From Diphasiastrum complanatum (lineage: Eukaryota; Streptophyta; Lycopodiopsida; Lycopodiales; Lycopodiaceae), in NCBI GenBank assembly GCA_029204225.1, contig CM055096.1, forward strand, positions 39,406,461 to 39,470,460: a DNA stretch of 64,000 nt. Direction: 5' to 3'. Positions 45,560 through 57,180 of the stretch are shown here, in pieces. Position 1 is the stretch's first letter. Each line of letters begins with the position of its first letter. The notes beneath the pieces are model-generated. The model was not told where the DNA came from. It worked only from the letters and a program-made list of their open reading frames with translations, and ran no database searches. The position numbers and the translations under genes were made by a program.

Positions 45560-46308
45560 GCACGATCTCACGATCATGAACTTGCTCTCCAATGGCAACT
45601 AATTGATCACGGATTTTTTTTACCTTCAATAGGTGTTGGCAATGGTTGCACCATCATCCATTCATAATGGGTGCAGCTTCATCTTGAGAAATAGCGCTCG
45701 AGATGTGTTTGTGGTGCTCCTCGATAGTGCCACAAACGAAAAAGAACTCCAGACGCATCTAGGTGTGTGTAGACTACAAGCGATTGAACAAACAAACTAG
45801 GAAAGACTACTATCCATTACCATTTATAGACCAGATTTTAGAAGAGATGGCAGGGAAAGAACAATACTCATTTATGGACTGTTTTGCAGGCTATAACCAG
45901 ATAGCCATAGCATAGGAAGACAAACTAAAAACCACCTTCACTACCACGTTTGGAGTATTTGCCTACCATGTCATGTCGTTTGGGCTGACTAATGCACCAC
46001 GGACTTATCAACGATTTATGAACGAACAATTTCAGGATAGTTTGGATGAGAACCTCAAAATCTTCATAGATGACCTCTGTAGGGCATCTACGGTCTTTGA
46101 CCACCTCACCATACGAGAAAAATGTTTCCAAAAATGCGCAGCCACGTGCATTGCCCTTGAACGCCAAAAGTGTTTGTTTGGGGTACCATATGGAGTGCTG
46201 TTAGGTCATGTGATCAGTAAATACGGCATGGCCACCGATCCCGAAAAGATTGCTATAATTTTAGCTATGATAGCCCCAACCACCGTGAGCCAACTTCAAA
46301 CCTCCTAG
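45560..46308 (+). pseudogene. gypsy reverse transcriptase
   Basis: RT motifs are spread over two frames: VCVDYKRLNKQTRKDYYPLP, FIDQILEEMAGKEQYSFMD, GYNQIAIA followed by a stop, then TTFGVFAYHVMSFGLTNAPRTYQRFMN. The catalytic FIDDLC holds the Asp pair (about 46063-46080), with CLFGVPYGVLLGHVIS after it. The upstream fingers part (45480-45750) is riddled with stops. The palm motif is a standard gypsy FxDD. Confidence 0.9.
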
Positions 46309-46319
46309 GATCAAATGGC

Positions 46320-46930
46320 TACTACAAACGATATGTAATGGCCTATGCTTCCCACACGTACCCCCGGGCGAGTTTATTAAAAACCAACACCAAATGGTCA
46401 TGGGATGAAGAATGCGAGAAGTCCTTCTAGGTATTAAAGACAGCCCTAGCTAATGCCCCAATTCTGAAACCACCGATGTACGATAGGGAATTCTACGTAT
46501 TCACTAGCACCGATACATGCATCAATTGTTGTTTAGCCCAGATCTGGGACAAAATCTACCACCCCATTATCTTTATAGGGAGGAAGCTGAACAAAGTGGA
46601 ACTTAACTACTCAAAAGTAGAGGAAATATCTTTAGGGATAGCTTATGCCCCCGCAAAGCTTAGACATTATCTATTGCATCGGAAGTAACCTTCTTTACCA
46701 AGAGCACGACAATGACCTTAATGATGAACAAGTTGGAACCATCTGAGCGACTGATGAAGTGGATTATATCCCTTCAAGAATTTGACTACACCCTCCAAAG
46801 CAACCCACCTAGATTACAAGGGCTTACGGATTGCATCTGTGAGCTAGGAGGAGTAACCAACACGGATAGCGAATGGGAAACAGATCTTTTTGAATCATTA
46901 AAGATAGACGTTGCACAGATACCCTAGTGG
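46320..46930 (+). pseudogene. gypsy RNase H (first RNase H domain)
   Basis: It follows the RT connection (KTNTKWSWDEECEKSF, ALANAPILKPPMYDREF). The first catalytic Asp region, normally DASxxxxG, reads TSTDTCINCCLAQ and is degraded. Later landmarks are IIFIGRKLNKVELNYSKVE and RHYLLHRK, then a stop. The end, ERLMKWIISLQEFDYTLQ, is in another frame. Activity is not expected. Confidence 0.85.
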
Positions 46931-47275
46931 TATGCTGCATTGGCAACTTACTTATCAACATTAGATACCCCCACAGATATGACAAACTAGGAAAAATGAA
47001 GGTTGTGATTACAGGCCCTGAAGTTCGCACTGATAGGAGGAATCTTACATAGACGATGAGTGGAAGGACTATAGCGGCATTGTATAACCCCCGAGGAAGC
47101 TAAGTTTGTTCTAGAAGAGTGCCACGATTCTACTTGTGGTGGCTATTTTGCTGGTCAGCTCATAAGACAGAAAATCCTAAGGGCTGGGTACTGGTAGCCC
47201 TCACTATTCCAAAATGCTCACACCTACGCAAAGAATTGTGACACTTGCCAATAGGTCGATATAACAGGAAATAGG

Positions 47276-48157
47276 GTGTGCTCACTAATTCCTATACATG
47301 CATACCTTCCATTCGAAAAGTGGGGCATCGATTTCATAGGACCGATACATCCAGCATCCTCTAGTACGAAACACTACATAGTAGTGGCCACTGATTATTT
47401 TACTAAATGGGCCGAAGCATTAGCAGTAGCAAAGGATAACTCGAAAGAAATAGCATGGTTCTTACTTGAACAAGTGATCTCAGGCGAGATTGTATCTGAT
47501 AGAGGGACCCACTTTTTGAACAAAACAATCAAGGACCTAACTGACCAACTGACGATAAAACATTGCAAGACCACTCCTTACAACCCACAAGCCAACAATC
47601 AAGCAGAAAGTACAAACAAGCAGCTAGTGGGTATATTAAGAAAAATTGTGTCAGGAAGCCAACGAGATTGGGATGAGAAGTTATATTCCGCCTTATGGGC
47701 ATACAATACTACATACAAAGCTAGCACAAATTACACTCCGTTTGTCTTAGTATATGAGCAATAATGTGTTTTGCCCATTGAGGTAGAATTACCATCCCTA
47801 CGATTTGCCATGAAGCATAACCTAGGAGAAAAAGATTTCATCCAACAGCGGTTGGACACCCTGCAAGACCTCGACGAACATAGGATGACTGCTTTAAACC
47901 ACCAAGAGACTCACAAGCGACGGATGAAAGAAATCCACGATCGAAGGCTGCGAGACTACCACTTCAACCAAGGCCAGTTGGTACTATTCTATGATGCGAG
48001 ACATGAGTTAATGCCTCAGAAGTTGGGTCATAGATGGAATGGTCCTTACGTAATCCAGAAATTGTATGAAAATAACACTGTGAAATTGACTGAGCTGAAC
48101 AACAAGGTTTTTAAGCAACGAGTCAACATCAACAAGATCAAAGCATATCGGACGTAG
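47276..48157 (+). pseudogene. gypsy integrase
   Basis: The zinc-binding HHCC region before 47276 is shattered. The DDE core is well preserved: FEKWGIDFIGPIHPAS (first Asp), EIVSDRGTHFLN (second Asp), PQANNQAESTNKQL (Glu). A TAA at 47762 interrupts the frame just after it. The C-terminal part (47771-48157) continues with HKRRMKEIHDRR, LGHRWNGPYVIQKLY and VNINKIKAYRT. That matches the gypsy GPY/F-type module. No chromodomain follows, fitting the non-chromovirus (Tat/Athila) side of the gypsy tree. Confidence 0.9.
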
Positions 48158-48302
48158 TAGACACAAAACTTGTATAGTATGTGATATATTTTCCTGTTCT
48201 TATTTTCCTTTCAGATGCCAACCTCATTAACCAAAGAAATCAAACGCATCACAATACATAACACCTGCGAAAAAAAGAAAAAAAAAAGGAAAAATATATT
48301 TT

Positions 48303-48866
48303 ATGGAACTTCTACACGAGCAAGATACCTATATCCTAAGTATAGATGGGGCATGTCGACACCCACACAGAGAAGGCGCCATAGGAGTAGTGTTATGTGA
48401 TCCCAACAGAATCGAATTGGCAAGCATGGGTGTTTTGCTTGGGGTAGGGTTCACCAATAACACAACTGAATACAAAGTCCTTCTATTCGACCTCCATATG
48501 GTCGTACAATTCGCACCTACCATAAACACTTTAAGGATCATAGGAGATTCCCAGCTCTTAATACGAAATATGACCGAGATGTACCAGATCAAAGAAAGAA
48601 TGCTATGGGCTTACTCTATAGCCATTCAAGAACTCATAAAGAATTTCTCCCAGATAGAATGGATGCATATTCCGAGAAACCAAAATTATCGTGCAGACAG
48701 CCTAGCAAATCTAGCATACAATTATGATCATTATTGGCAGTGCGACTCGTGTCCAGTAACCACCACCCATTTGACCATGATGGCAAATCTGTGGATGGTG
48801 CTAAGATCCCAATCTTGGCGCTGGATCGTGAATTTGATCAACCAAGTGAACCAAGAAAACCATTAG
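48303..48866 (+). CDS. second RNase H (archaeal-type) downstream of integrase
   Basis: An uninterrupted 187-codon frame with ATG. It has the full DEDD set of an RNase HI fold: LSIDGACRHPHREGAIGVV (Asp, with the GxxGxGVV-like strand), NNTTEYKVLLFDL (Glu), RIIGDSQLLIRNM (Asp), RNQNYRADSLANLAY (Asp). This is the form of the plant/archaeal-type RNase H, not the degraded gypsy RNase H at 46.4 kb. Tat-lineage gypsy elements are known to carry an additional archaeal-type RNase H. The placement after integrase is the point of interest. It follows the integrase stop by about 145 bp, across an A-rich stretch. A C-terminal tail has VNLINQVNQ. Confidence 0.85.
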   Translation: MELLHEQDTYILSIDGACRHPHREGAIGVVLCDPNRIELASMGVLLGVGFTNNTTEYKVLLFDLHMVVQFAPTINTLRIIGDSQLLIRNMTEMYQIKERMLWAYSIAIQELIKNFSQIEWMHIPRNQNYRADSLANLAYNYDHYWQCDSCPVTTTHLTMMANLWMVLRSQSWRWIVNLINQVNQENH

Positions 48867-48998
48867 AGGAGTTCTAAATCCAAAAAAGACCCTTTGTAAA
48901 GATACTTTCTATATTTTTTTCTCAAATTTTGCTTACACATGGACCAATCAAAACACTCAAATTTGAAATCTACGTAACGTAGCTCATTAGAATTGAAA
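48861..48998 (+). repeat. half copy of the 58488-58856 inverted-repeat element
   Basis: It starts CATTAGAGGAGTTCTAAATCC and includes AAAGACCCTTTGTAAAGA and CTACGTAACGTAG. Same half as at 6690. It overlaps the last codons of the second RNase H, so it truncated or altered that gene's end. Confidence 0.85.
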
Positions 48999-49019
48999 AA
49001 AAAGTTTTCTTAATAAGGC

Positions 49020-50330
49020 TATAATTCAGCGCCGGGAGCATGTTGTAAAGCTACCTTTACAAGCTTTACTTCCGGCGCCATCGGCGCCAGCTATGTCCTC
49101 GGCGCCAGCAGCGCCCCTGCTGCTCCCGGCGCCAACGGCGCCGGCGCCGCTCCCAATGCCACTGTGACCAGAATCCAGCCGGCGCCAAGTTCCTATGGCT
49201 GAAAATCTTTGATCGGTTCTAGCGAAGTCCAGAGAGCTCAGATCGATGTGCAATCACCTCACACGATCTAGGCATGATTAAAGGAAGCCTGGGGATCAAT
49301 AGAATCTAGAGAGAGAGAAAATAACTTTCTAGAAAGAGAAAATTCTAGAGAGAGAAAAACGTGCTTTACTAGCTTGGGTAGAGTGCTTGGTATGAGGGGG
49401 GGTGCCGAATCACACCAATACTATAGGGGAGTGCGGGTTGCGACTCAGGGCGAGCTCCAACCAAGTCTCAGCCTCCCTTGCTGGAATGTTGTCATGGCTC
49501 TCGCCTTGGCATGCTAGCGCCCCGGAGACTAGGGTCGGTCACACACTTGAAATGTAAAGATTTATCAATAAAGTGGGATTTTCCTCAAATTGACTCTGAT
49601 TACCTTCTGGGTTTCAGTGTTCGGTAAAAGCGCCAGTTATAAGGCCGCTTTCAAAATTTTTAACTTGGCACATAGCTGAGGGTCGTGTCCCGGGACGCCA
49701 GCGGTATGCCGTCTGGACCATTCGGTCCGTGGCACCAGCGGTATGCTGTCGGGACCATTTGGTCCAGGAACTGGTTGTTTCCATATCTGTCGCGGCTTGT
49801 GGTTCTGAGTGTTCCTTGCATGAACGTGAATGGGTTAAGCTCTTGGGGAACGGGCTCTAACCTGTCGGCTGAGTTGGATGGCTTGCTTGGGTGGATGTTA
49901 CCTGTTTATGGCTGTCCAGTCTGGCGTGGCGCCAAGTTGGCTTCCAGCGCTCGTGACGAAGCTTTCAGTTGGTTAAGTCTGATGTAAGTCAGACCGCTTG
50001 CTTGGAATGGATGTTACTCGTTTGTAACGAAGCTTCGAGTTGGTTAAGTTTGATGTATGTCGGGCGGCTTGCTTGGAGGGAAGTCACCCACGTCGGGACC
50101 CCCGATCTGGCATGGCGCCAGGTTGGATCTCAATGTTGGTTTTCGGAACTTCAAGTTGGTTAAGTCTGATCGTTGTTGGCGAGTTGGCTGCTTGTATGTC
50201 AAGTGGGTTTGGATGGCAAGAGTTGAAGGTTGGGAAGCTAAGTCGTGGTTCCCGGCTCCCTTTGGGATGCCTGCGCTACAGGGCAGCCCGCAAGCATGAC
50301 ATGTTATTCATAGTATAATATGCAATTATC
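49020..50330. other. GC-rich insertion with GGCGCC clusters and internal repeats
   Basis: Base composition changes sharply. 49028-49195 contains about ten GGCGCC or near-GGCGCC palindromes. 49690-49765 has two copies of a CACCAGCGGTATGC...GGACCAT unit. Near 49960, 50030 and 50147 there are related copies of a TTGGTTAAGT(C/T)TGAT segment. Open frames on both strands (for example minus 49026-49253, Ala/Gly-rich) look like composition artefacts. It is probably a separate non-autonomous element inserted in the gypsy element. Confidence 0.6.
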
Positions 50331-50334
50331 ATTT

Positions 50335-50571
50335 AAAATAGCACAAATTTTTAATCGTAGCTCCGATTGAGATGAAAATTATACCCAACAATACCCGACA
50401 TGACCTATTTTTGAGCTACCATTCAAAAGTTATGGCCGGTCAGAGTTTTAGACCCAAAAAAAATGTCCACATATCTCTCTTGTGAGCGGATATAGTACTC
50501 TCTCGTCGAGCGCTTTCCAACGGTATAATTTCGTCTCAATTGGAGCTACGGTTAAAAAAATATGCTATTTT
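50335..50571. repeat. inverted-repeat element, about 237 bp
   Basis: The left arm (AAAATAGCAC..., AATCGTAGCTCC, GAGATGAAAATTATAC) is inverted at 50522-50571. The arms are about 50 bp with a few mismatches. The interior contains CGAGCGCTTTCCAACGG, which recalls AAGCGCTTTCCAA in the 58488-58856 element. Confidence 0.85.
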
Positions 50572-50699
50572 AACGAACTACAAACAATAATGTACATAGA
50601 ATGGTTAAGCATCGAAACTAGTGCGGGCAAAAATGAAAATGAATTTGGGCAGAAAATGAATTTATTTTGGTATTTTACATTAATAAACTTTGTCAATCT

Positions 50700-51453
50700 A
50701 CGTGGCATTCCTCAACGGGTCTTTTCATAAGCGATCGATGGACAATACGACATGATGCAGATTTCAAAAGACAAGAAAAGATCATCGCCAACATAGAAAT
50801 AGAATTAGCCACCACAAAGACTACTACGGCCTTGATAGCTCGACAGTTGCGTGAGTACTAGAAGAAAAAAAAAAGAGGATGGACAGTCAAGTGTTATTAG
50901 TTTTCGTGATCCACTTCTAGCTTATCCCATGCAAGGAAAAGAAATCCTCTCAGACAACAGATTTTTCAAGAATTTCAAGGGCTATATTCTTTACTTACCA
51001 CCAGTCGAGTTTCCCATTTTGACCAACTCATGGAATTAAGACCATCTACTAGCTCGCATCTTCGGTTTAAGTGACCAATCATCCATGGTAGTTTCGAAGA
51101 CTATAAAGATGCTTGTAGCTTAAGCAGATTCTCCGTCACCGCCCCACACCATAAAGAAGAGATTGTTAGATTAGTTGGTCATTACGCCTATTATCTACAA
51201 AAATGGCTGCTTCAACCATGGGGACCTAAAACGAAACCAACTAAGATCCATCTCACCAAATGGTGGTATAACCCAAATGAAGCAATGGAACAAGGGGGTG
51301 ATCTAGCCTTATATTTGCGGATTCGTGACCGAACTTCCAAAGAACGGAAAACATTAAACGAGATATTTTATTATCAATTTTTGGAAGGAGCCGACCCAAC
51401 ATTGGTAGATATGGCTGAAAACGACCCCCTTCACACTGGGGAACTGAAATACT
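50700..51453 (+). pseudogene. 3' ORF of Tat-like gypsy element, copy II
   Basis: Broken frames. About 50740-50870 retains a Lys/Glu-rich stretch. From 51145 the protein HKEEIVRLVGHYAYYLQKWL, KWWYNPNEAMEQGGDLALYL and YYQFLEGADPTLVDM parallels copy I (34128-34460) at roughly half identity by eye. It lies after the second RNase H and before the 3' LTR. Function unknown. Confidence 0.6.
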
Positions 51454-52101
51454 GAAGGACACAAATGTGTAAAAATGCGTTATGAGAAAAAAAAAAAAAA
51501 AGGGGGGGGGGGGGGAGGTGGCGAAGGAAAACGAAGGATCTGATCTCTAGTCAATTTGTGAGGAGAGGGAATTTTTTTTTGCACACTTTAGATTGCCAAC
51601 GTCTCATTGTCATTTGAGTGACCTTATAGTATACGGTGTAGATCTCCTAGCTATCAGATCAACCATATTAATCAGCAGATCTATAATGCATGTACTCACT
51701 TCACTCAGAAGATACTAGACACATTGATGATGACCTGCATCCATGTAATTCCACCAACAACATTGAGAATTGCATTTGCATCTCCCTCTATGCATGGGTC
51801 TAAGAAATGGGCATTTTCTTAACTTTGATGGGATTTGGAGCATCTGCCAATTAGGCCACGGGTGGGTTTCAATGCAGGTATGAAGACACCAAGATGTTGT
51901 CGTTCAAGTCAGTACAGTTGCAGATGGATCCTAAGGGTCCAATCGATAGCCTTTGGAAGAGATAGCTGTTGAAGACCGCACACCAAATCAATGTGGTTAG
52001 TAGCACCCAACAAGGGTGCTGAGCCCACGATACGAGATTCATTACCAGGAGCATTCTAAGTTTGTCCGTGTGGGGACCACACTCCCCAGTGAAGTCGCCA
52101 A
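51454..52101 (+). mobile_element. 3' untranslated region of Tat-like element, copy II
   Basis: It contains a long poly-A/poly-G run (51486-51516) and a region homologous to 35150-35440. It ends with GTGTGGGGACCACAC (52068-52082) and TCGCCAA immediately before the LTR start. Confidence 0.6.
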
Positions 52102-52257
52102 TGTTAGTCGATATTTTTGCATAAAAAATCGGACTACTTTAAGAGCAAATTTCACAATTTTGTAAAAATCGGCATGTAAAACCCGGATATTAATAGTAAA
52201 ATCATCACAAAGTTGCCTATAGTTAGGGGTCCCAGCCCGCCCAAAATGTGGCTAGAG
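52102..52257 (+). repeat. start of 3' LTR, Tat-like copy II
   Basis: 156 bp closely matching 39005-39161, including AAATCGGCATGTAAAAC and AGTTGCCTATAGTTAGG. Similarity ends abruptly at GGCTAGAG. Confidence 0.8.
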
Positions 52258-52318
52258 AGAATTTTGAGGCCTTAGAATTGGCCCATAAAATATTTTACGG
52301 CCTTAGAATTGGCCGCTT

Positions 52319-54460
52319 ATGCGAATTGTAATAGCCAGTGACGCCGTGCAGCTTTTCAAATGTACTGTTAGGCTGGGTCAGCAAATGGGCATTTTATGTA
52401 TGCATGCTGGTGTGTTGACAGTGCAGGAAGACAACAGGATTGCACCAGTGCTACCAAAGCTAGCCCCATCAATTGAGGCTGAATCCCAGATGCAGACATC
52501 AAAGGCAACCATCGTAGCAGCCACATCATCACATCAAGTCAAGGGAGCTCGGTGAGAATGACTTCGTCATCATCCCAGTATACGCCATTGACCAACACAG
52601 ACGAAAATAGGAGCGGAGGACACAGCTGATCAGGCGCATAATCAGATTGATATACCACAAGAGCCAGCACCACAAGGAGCAGAACAACTTCCTGATGACC
52701 AGTAGGGCAGCGAAAACAACATCGAGGCACCAATCCTCGATGCCGAATTATATCAAAAGGTTTTTGGAACACTACTACCAGATACACAGGCATCTATTCA
52801 GCATCTTGCCATCTTGGAGAAAGTATCCAGGAGTTGGGATCAAAGTATAAAAGAATCCAAGCAGACCTTGCCCAGAGGGATACAGAGATGAGTGAAACAA
52901 AGGCTGAGCTGGCCTATAAAAACGAAGAACTTGAAGCGGCCCAAGCAGAGCTGAGCAGGAAAAACATAGAGATTTAAGAAGCAAAAGGAAGGCAGGACGC
53001 TACGCTCGAAGTCTTGGAAGAAATGCAAGAGCAGTCCAATACCTTCGAAAGTGAAAATATACTGCTTAAACAACAACTTTAGACCCTGCATGCTTCTTTG
53101 TAGGAGGAGAGACGTGTACAAACTACTCTTTAGAGTAGTAATGCGGAGCTGAGTAACGAACTTAGCAGTGCTCATGATTCAATTGCCCAACTGCAAAATT
53201 CTGCAGAAATGTAAAGAAGAGGCAATCAAATATACAAGAAATAGGCCGAAGAGACGATACTATGGCGAATTACGCCGAAGTCACACTACGTGCCTGCGTA
53301 TCTCATCGCAGGTACATAATTGATCCAGTAGCATGGAAGGGAATCCAGGAGAAGATGATCCAAACCTTCCAGCTGCAATATCTGCAGCCACAGATGATTG
53401 CTTATGAAAAGTTGAAGGAAGAGTTAGAAGAGGCCAAATTTCAATCAAGCCAAATGCAGATTTCTGATGTGGAAGAACCAGCACAAGGCCAAGATCAGGA
53501 GATGCAGACAGATGAGCCAGCACCAGTTATGTCAGAAAAGGCCATCCAAGCGGATACCATCTGCAGGCAAGACCAAAAGGATCAGGAGACACATACCGAA
53601 TCCAAGGAGGCTGCAAAGGTACAAAATGTTGAAGACCAACCTGAGGCATTAAGCATCATTCCATATCAAGCTCAGGCATCACCAAGTGGAGTAGTTGTAA
53701 AGAAAAACAAGATTGTGTACTCACTACTAAGGTCAAAATTTCAGACATTTCATCAGGAACTAAAATTCTTTCTTCCACCTTTTTGTACTCCAGAATTCCA
53801 ATGGAGAATGGATTACCTTTTCTTACCTAAATTTTTGGCTACACAAAAGAACAATGGGAAAACCCTTGGACTTTTTTAAACATAAATACTCTTTGGTCTA
53901 GACTAACTGTACATCAAAAAGGAATCCTCGCCCTTGCCATTGTTCAGAACAAGTTCAATGTGCAAACTACATATATCCATGTGGTCATAGAATCCTTGTA
54001 TATATACATTTTAGAATACCTAAGAACATTCGAAAATAATATTTTTCCAGCTCTGGATGAGTATTTGAATAAATTAGAATCAATTAACATTTTTGATGTG
54101 AAGGAAATTGTCTCTAACTCTAAATCAGTTTCTTCCCGAGTTACTCATCAGTTACTATTCCCTAATCTATAGGAAATCTACACAAATTGGGAAGCTAACT
54201 ATTCTCGTTATTTGGAGGAAGTAAAAACAAATAATATACTTTGCTCCGCTAATCCAATAACTATACCGTATTACACTTACAACCATGTAAATATTGCTTC
54301 TCTTATTTCGTATGCCCTCCTGTCTGTTCAACAACTGTACATTAAAGCAAAATTTTTCGAATATTCATATGCTGCCCATTCACTAATTGTCCCTTCTGCC
54401 GAGATGTCTGAAATCCTAACCGAGGATAGTTGGTATGTGCATCTTGTTAATAATACATAA
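52319..54460 (+). pseudogene. coiled-coil protein region of unknown origin
   Basis: Broken plus-strand frames give one long protein-like path. 52319-52555 contains LPKLAPSIEAESQMQTS. 52840-53215 has strong heptads interrupted by several stops (RDTEMSETKAELAYKNEEL, LLKQQL). 53262-53879 is open for 205 codons (KLKEELEEAKFQSSQM, AEEP/Gln-rich acidic middle, then FFLPPFCTPEFQW). 53960-54460 continues with EYLRTFENNIFPALDEYL. I do not recognise it. It could be the ORF of another retroelement inserted in the LTR, as a retroelement-LTR-like sequence follows. Confidence 0.45.
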
Positions 54461-55140
54461 ATTGATATTCAAACTTGTCATTCCAAGAAGACTATAACTA
54501 GAAGAACAATTACTTTCTTGCAACAAAAGGAATGACATTGGAGCAAGTAAATGAAGAAAACGAAGCCCGAGCCAAGGCCATTTTCCACAGCACGCCAACC
54601 AGCTGAAAGCGACAGAGAAGGACATAAACCAGTTGTTTGTGAGCCGCTGCATAGCTGAGGAAGGGGATATGTGGAGTCTTATGATCTCACATTATCCAAG
54701 TTTTGTCATATATTGTAAAAAAATTTCAATTTCTATATATGTAAAATGTGCTATAGTGTCTACATTCATGTAAAGGCCGATTATGCACTTTGTAAATTCA
54801 TATTTTGAGTAGAAGTTGCGACGTTCTATAAGAGACGCAATAGAAGTTCAGAACTGACATTTGACGGTTCGTAAGCGACATTGAGACTGAAGAACATTCT
54901 TATAAGGACAACACTTTGTGCCATTGTACACACGTATTTCTACGCAGAGCTAAGTATCAATAGAGAGTGCAGAGCAAGTTCCTATAGCTTGAGCATTCTT
55001 TCCCTCTGCTATCTTTCACAGAATTACTTCTTATCATTTGTGCGAATACACTCTGTATGATCTATGATTGATTGTGATACTGTTCTGTTTGCATCACACA
55101 CATTTCTTACGTTATACTGACTTTCAGCTACTCTAACATG
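54461..55140 (+). other. LTR-like sequence, uncertain
   Basis: 54780-55137 looks like the end of an LTR: a transcript-start-like region, repeated T-rich signals, and a CTCTAACA terminus followed by TGGATTTTCAGGCGACACC, which could be a primer-binding site. It does not match the 5' LTR end at 42966. No partner found. Confidence 0.3.
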
Positions 55141-55586
55141 GATTTTCAGGCGACACCGGAACTTCCTTCAAACTCTAAATGAGCTATGTGTTCAGATAAT
55201 GAGATTGTTTGATGTTTTGATTTGTTGGCTTTCTGCAATAAGAACTAATCCTCTGTGTTTAATTAAGAAGAATCCTTAGCCAATGTGATTCTGCTTGATG
55301 AATCTATTTGCTAGTTGCTGTGTGTTCTGACTGTTTACCTGATGTCTAAAGAGCCTGAAAGATAAAGTAATCTTTACAATTGCAGACCTTGACCAAATCG
55401 TTTCATCATTGGTGTTCCTGAATGCCAATTTACCCAAATATCTTTGGATAACCAGTTATGTCGCTGTAGTATTCATTGTGAATTTTATACATTCTAGTCT
55501 GTTTACCATCATACATACATTTACCATGCAAAGTATGAAATTATTCTCTCTCTTGGGAAACGATCAAACTTTTTATACTACGTAAT
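55141..55586. other. no recognisable gene
   Basis: Spacer between the LTR-like sequence and the truncated RT of the reversed copia copy. Confidence 0.5.
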
Positions 55587-56437
55587 TCATCGCTTTTGTG
55601 GAAATCTATAACGACTAGGCCACCACATCAAGCTATAAAGTGCCTTATGGAGTTTACACACATGATTGTGTTTACCCTCGATAATATAACCTTTAGGTTG
55701 CACCATGTAAATGTCTTCTTCAATAACTCCATTGAGATATGCTGTCTCTACATCCATTTGATGTACTTCCAAATCTGCTGTAGCAGCAAATGATAATAAA
55801 AGTCAAATAGAAGAATGCTTGACTATTGCACTGAAAGTCTCAGTATAATCGACATTGTATACCTGAGAAAATCCTCTGGCAACAAGTTGGGCTTTTCTTC
55901 TGTCGATGCTTTCGTCTGCTTTTTACTTGACTTTGAAAATCCATTTGCAATTAACTACATTTTTGTTACCAAATAATTCGACAATCGTCCATGTCTGGTT
56001 CTTGATAAGAGATGAATACGCTTTATCCATAGCTTCTTTCCGAAGATCTGAATCTGGCTGACTGAGTGTCTCTTTGATAGTCGTCGTCTCTTGAACAAGG
56101 TAGGCTGTAGACTCGTCAATATACCTGATAGGTGGTCTGTTAGCTCTTGATGATCTTCTGGAAAATAGAAGAAATTGATCATTTTTATCACACTGTAGTG
56201 CCGAACTACAATATCATCATTTTCTGATTTGCCATTGATTTGTTGTTCGTCAAGAGTAGATGAGCTTGGTCCTTCAAGAGGAATAGTCGACTGAGGAACT
56301 GAAAAGTTCAATATGTCAGTAGAATCTGACAGGTCGGCTGGATGGGTTGTGCCTTTTCCCTTGACGTCTTGAAATTGGCCTTCAATGAAGATGACATCTC
56401 GGCTAGTGAATGTCTTCGACCTAATGGGATCGAACAA
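55587..56437 (-). pseudogene. copia linker and RT start (family C, minus copy)
   Basis: It carries TFTSRDVIFIEGQFQ, the acidic linker (PADLSDSTDILNFS), and after a frame change the RT entry and the block MEVHQMDVETAYLNG, CKLHKALYSL, where similarity ends. The catalytic YVDD region is absent because of the truncation. Confidence 0.85.
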
Positions 56438-57180
56438 CTTGTAGGCTTGATCTGAAGTAGTGTAGTTGATAAAAATACATTTGATACTCTAGAAGTCAAG
56501 CTTTTTCTTGAGATCGTGAGGAATCTGCGCATAAGCAGTACATCCAAAAACTCGTAAGTTTGATAAAGAAGGTTTGGTACCTGTCCAAACTTTGAATGTT
56601 CTGAGAGACCTTTAGTAGGAAATCTGTTCTGAATATAAATTGTTGTTGAAACAGCTTCAGCCCAGAAGGACTTCGGAAGTGTCGCATGTGATAACATGCA
56701 CTTTGCCGATTCGACTAAGGTTCTGTTCTTTCTCTCAACAAGACCATTTGATTGAGGCAAATAGGAGGTAATGTATTGTTGCTCAATGCCATTGTTAAGA
56801 CAATACCTCTTAAATTCCGTGGAGATATATTCTCCCCCGTTATCTGACCTCGGTGCTTTGATTCGCTTACCAATCTGATTTTTGCATGCTCTTTGAATTG
56901 TCTAAACTTGATGAAAGCTTCTGATTTCTATTTAATAAAATAAATAGCTGTTCTTCTAGAGAATTCGTCAATAAAGGTAATGAAATACTTTGCATCTAGC
57001 AACGAAGGAGTTTGCATAGGTCCACATATATCTGTATGAACAACATCTAACAGACCTTTGCTGCATGCCTATGACTTGATCTAAAAGAAATCCTAGTCTG
57101 CTTTAAAAGGATGCAGCTATTGCAAACATGGAGATCGAATCTACTAGAAGGATAGTCAAGATTAAGAGCCATGGATTGTC
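56438..57180 (-). pseudogene. copia integrase (family C, minus copy)
   Basis: The open part 56308-56760 starts with MPQSNGLVERKNRTLVESA, which retains the catalytic Glu, then LPKSFWAEAVSTTIYIQNR. Upstream, across stops, are the D-containing motifs parallel to the plus copy (the RSDNGGEYIS-type segment near 56830). This copy is better preserved than the one at 20.9-21.4 kb. Confidence 0.85.

Noticed and set aside
49026-49253. Minus-strand Ala/Gly-rich ORF as a gene
   Set aside because: It is produced by the GGCGCC-rich composition and has no homologue that I recognise.
52319-55140. Endogenous pararetrovirus (caulimovirid) remnant
   Set aside because: A leader or LTR-like sequence follows, but no movement protein, RT or coat zinc finger can be recognised.
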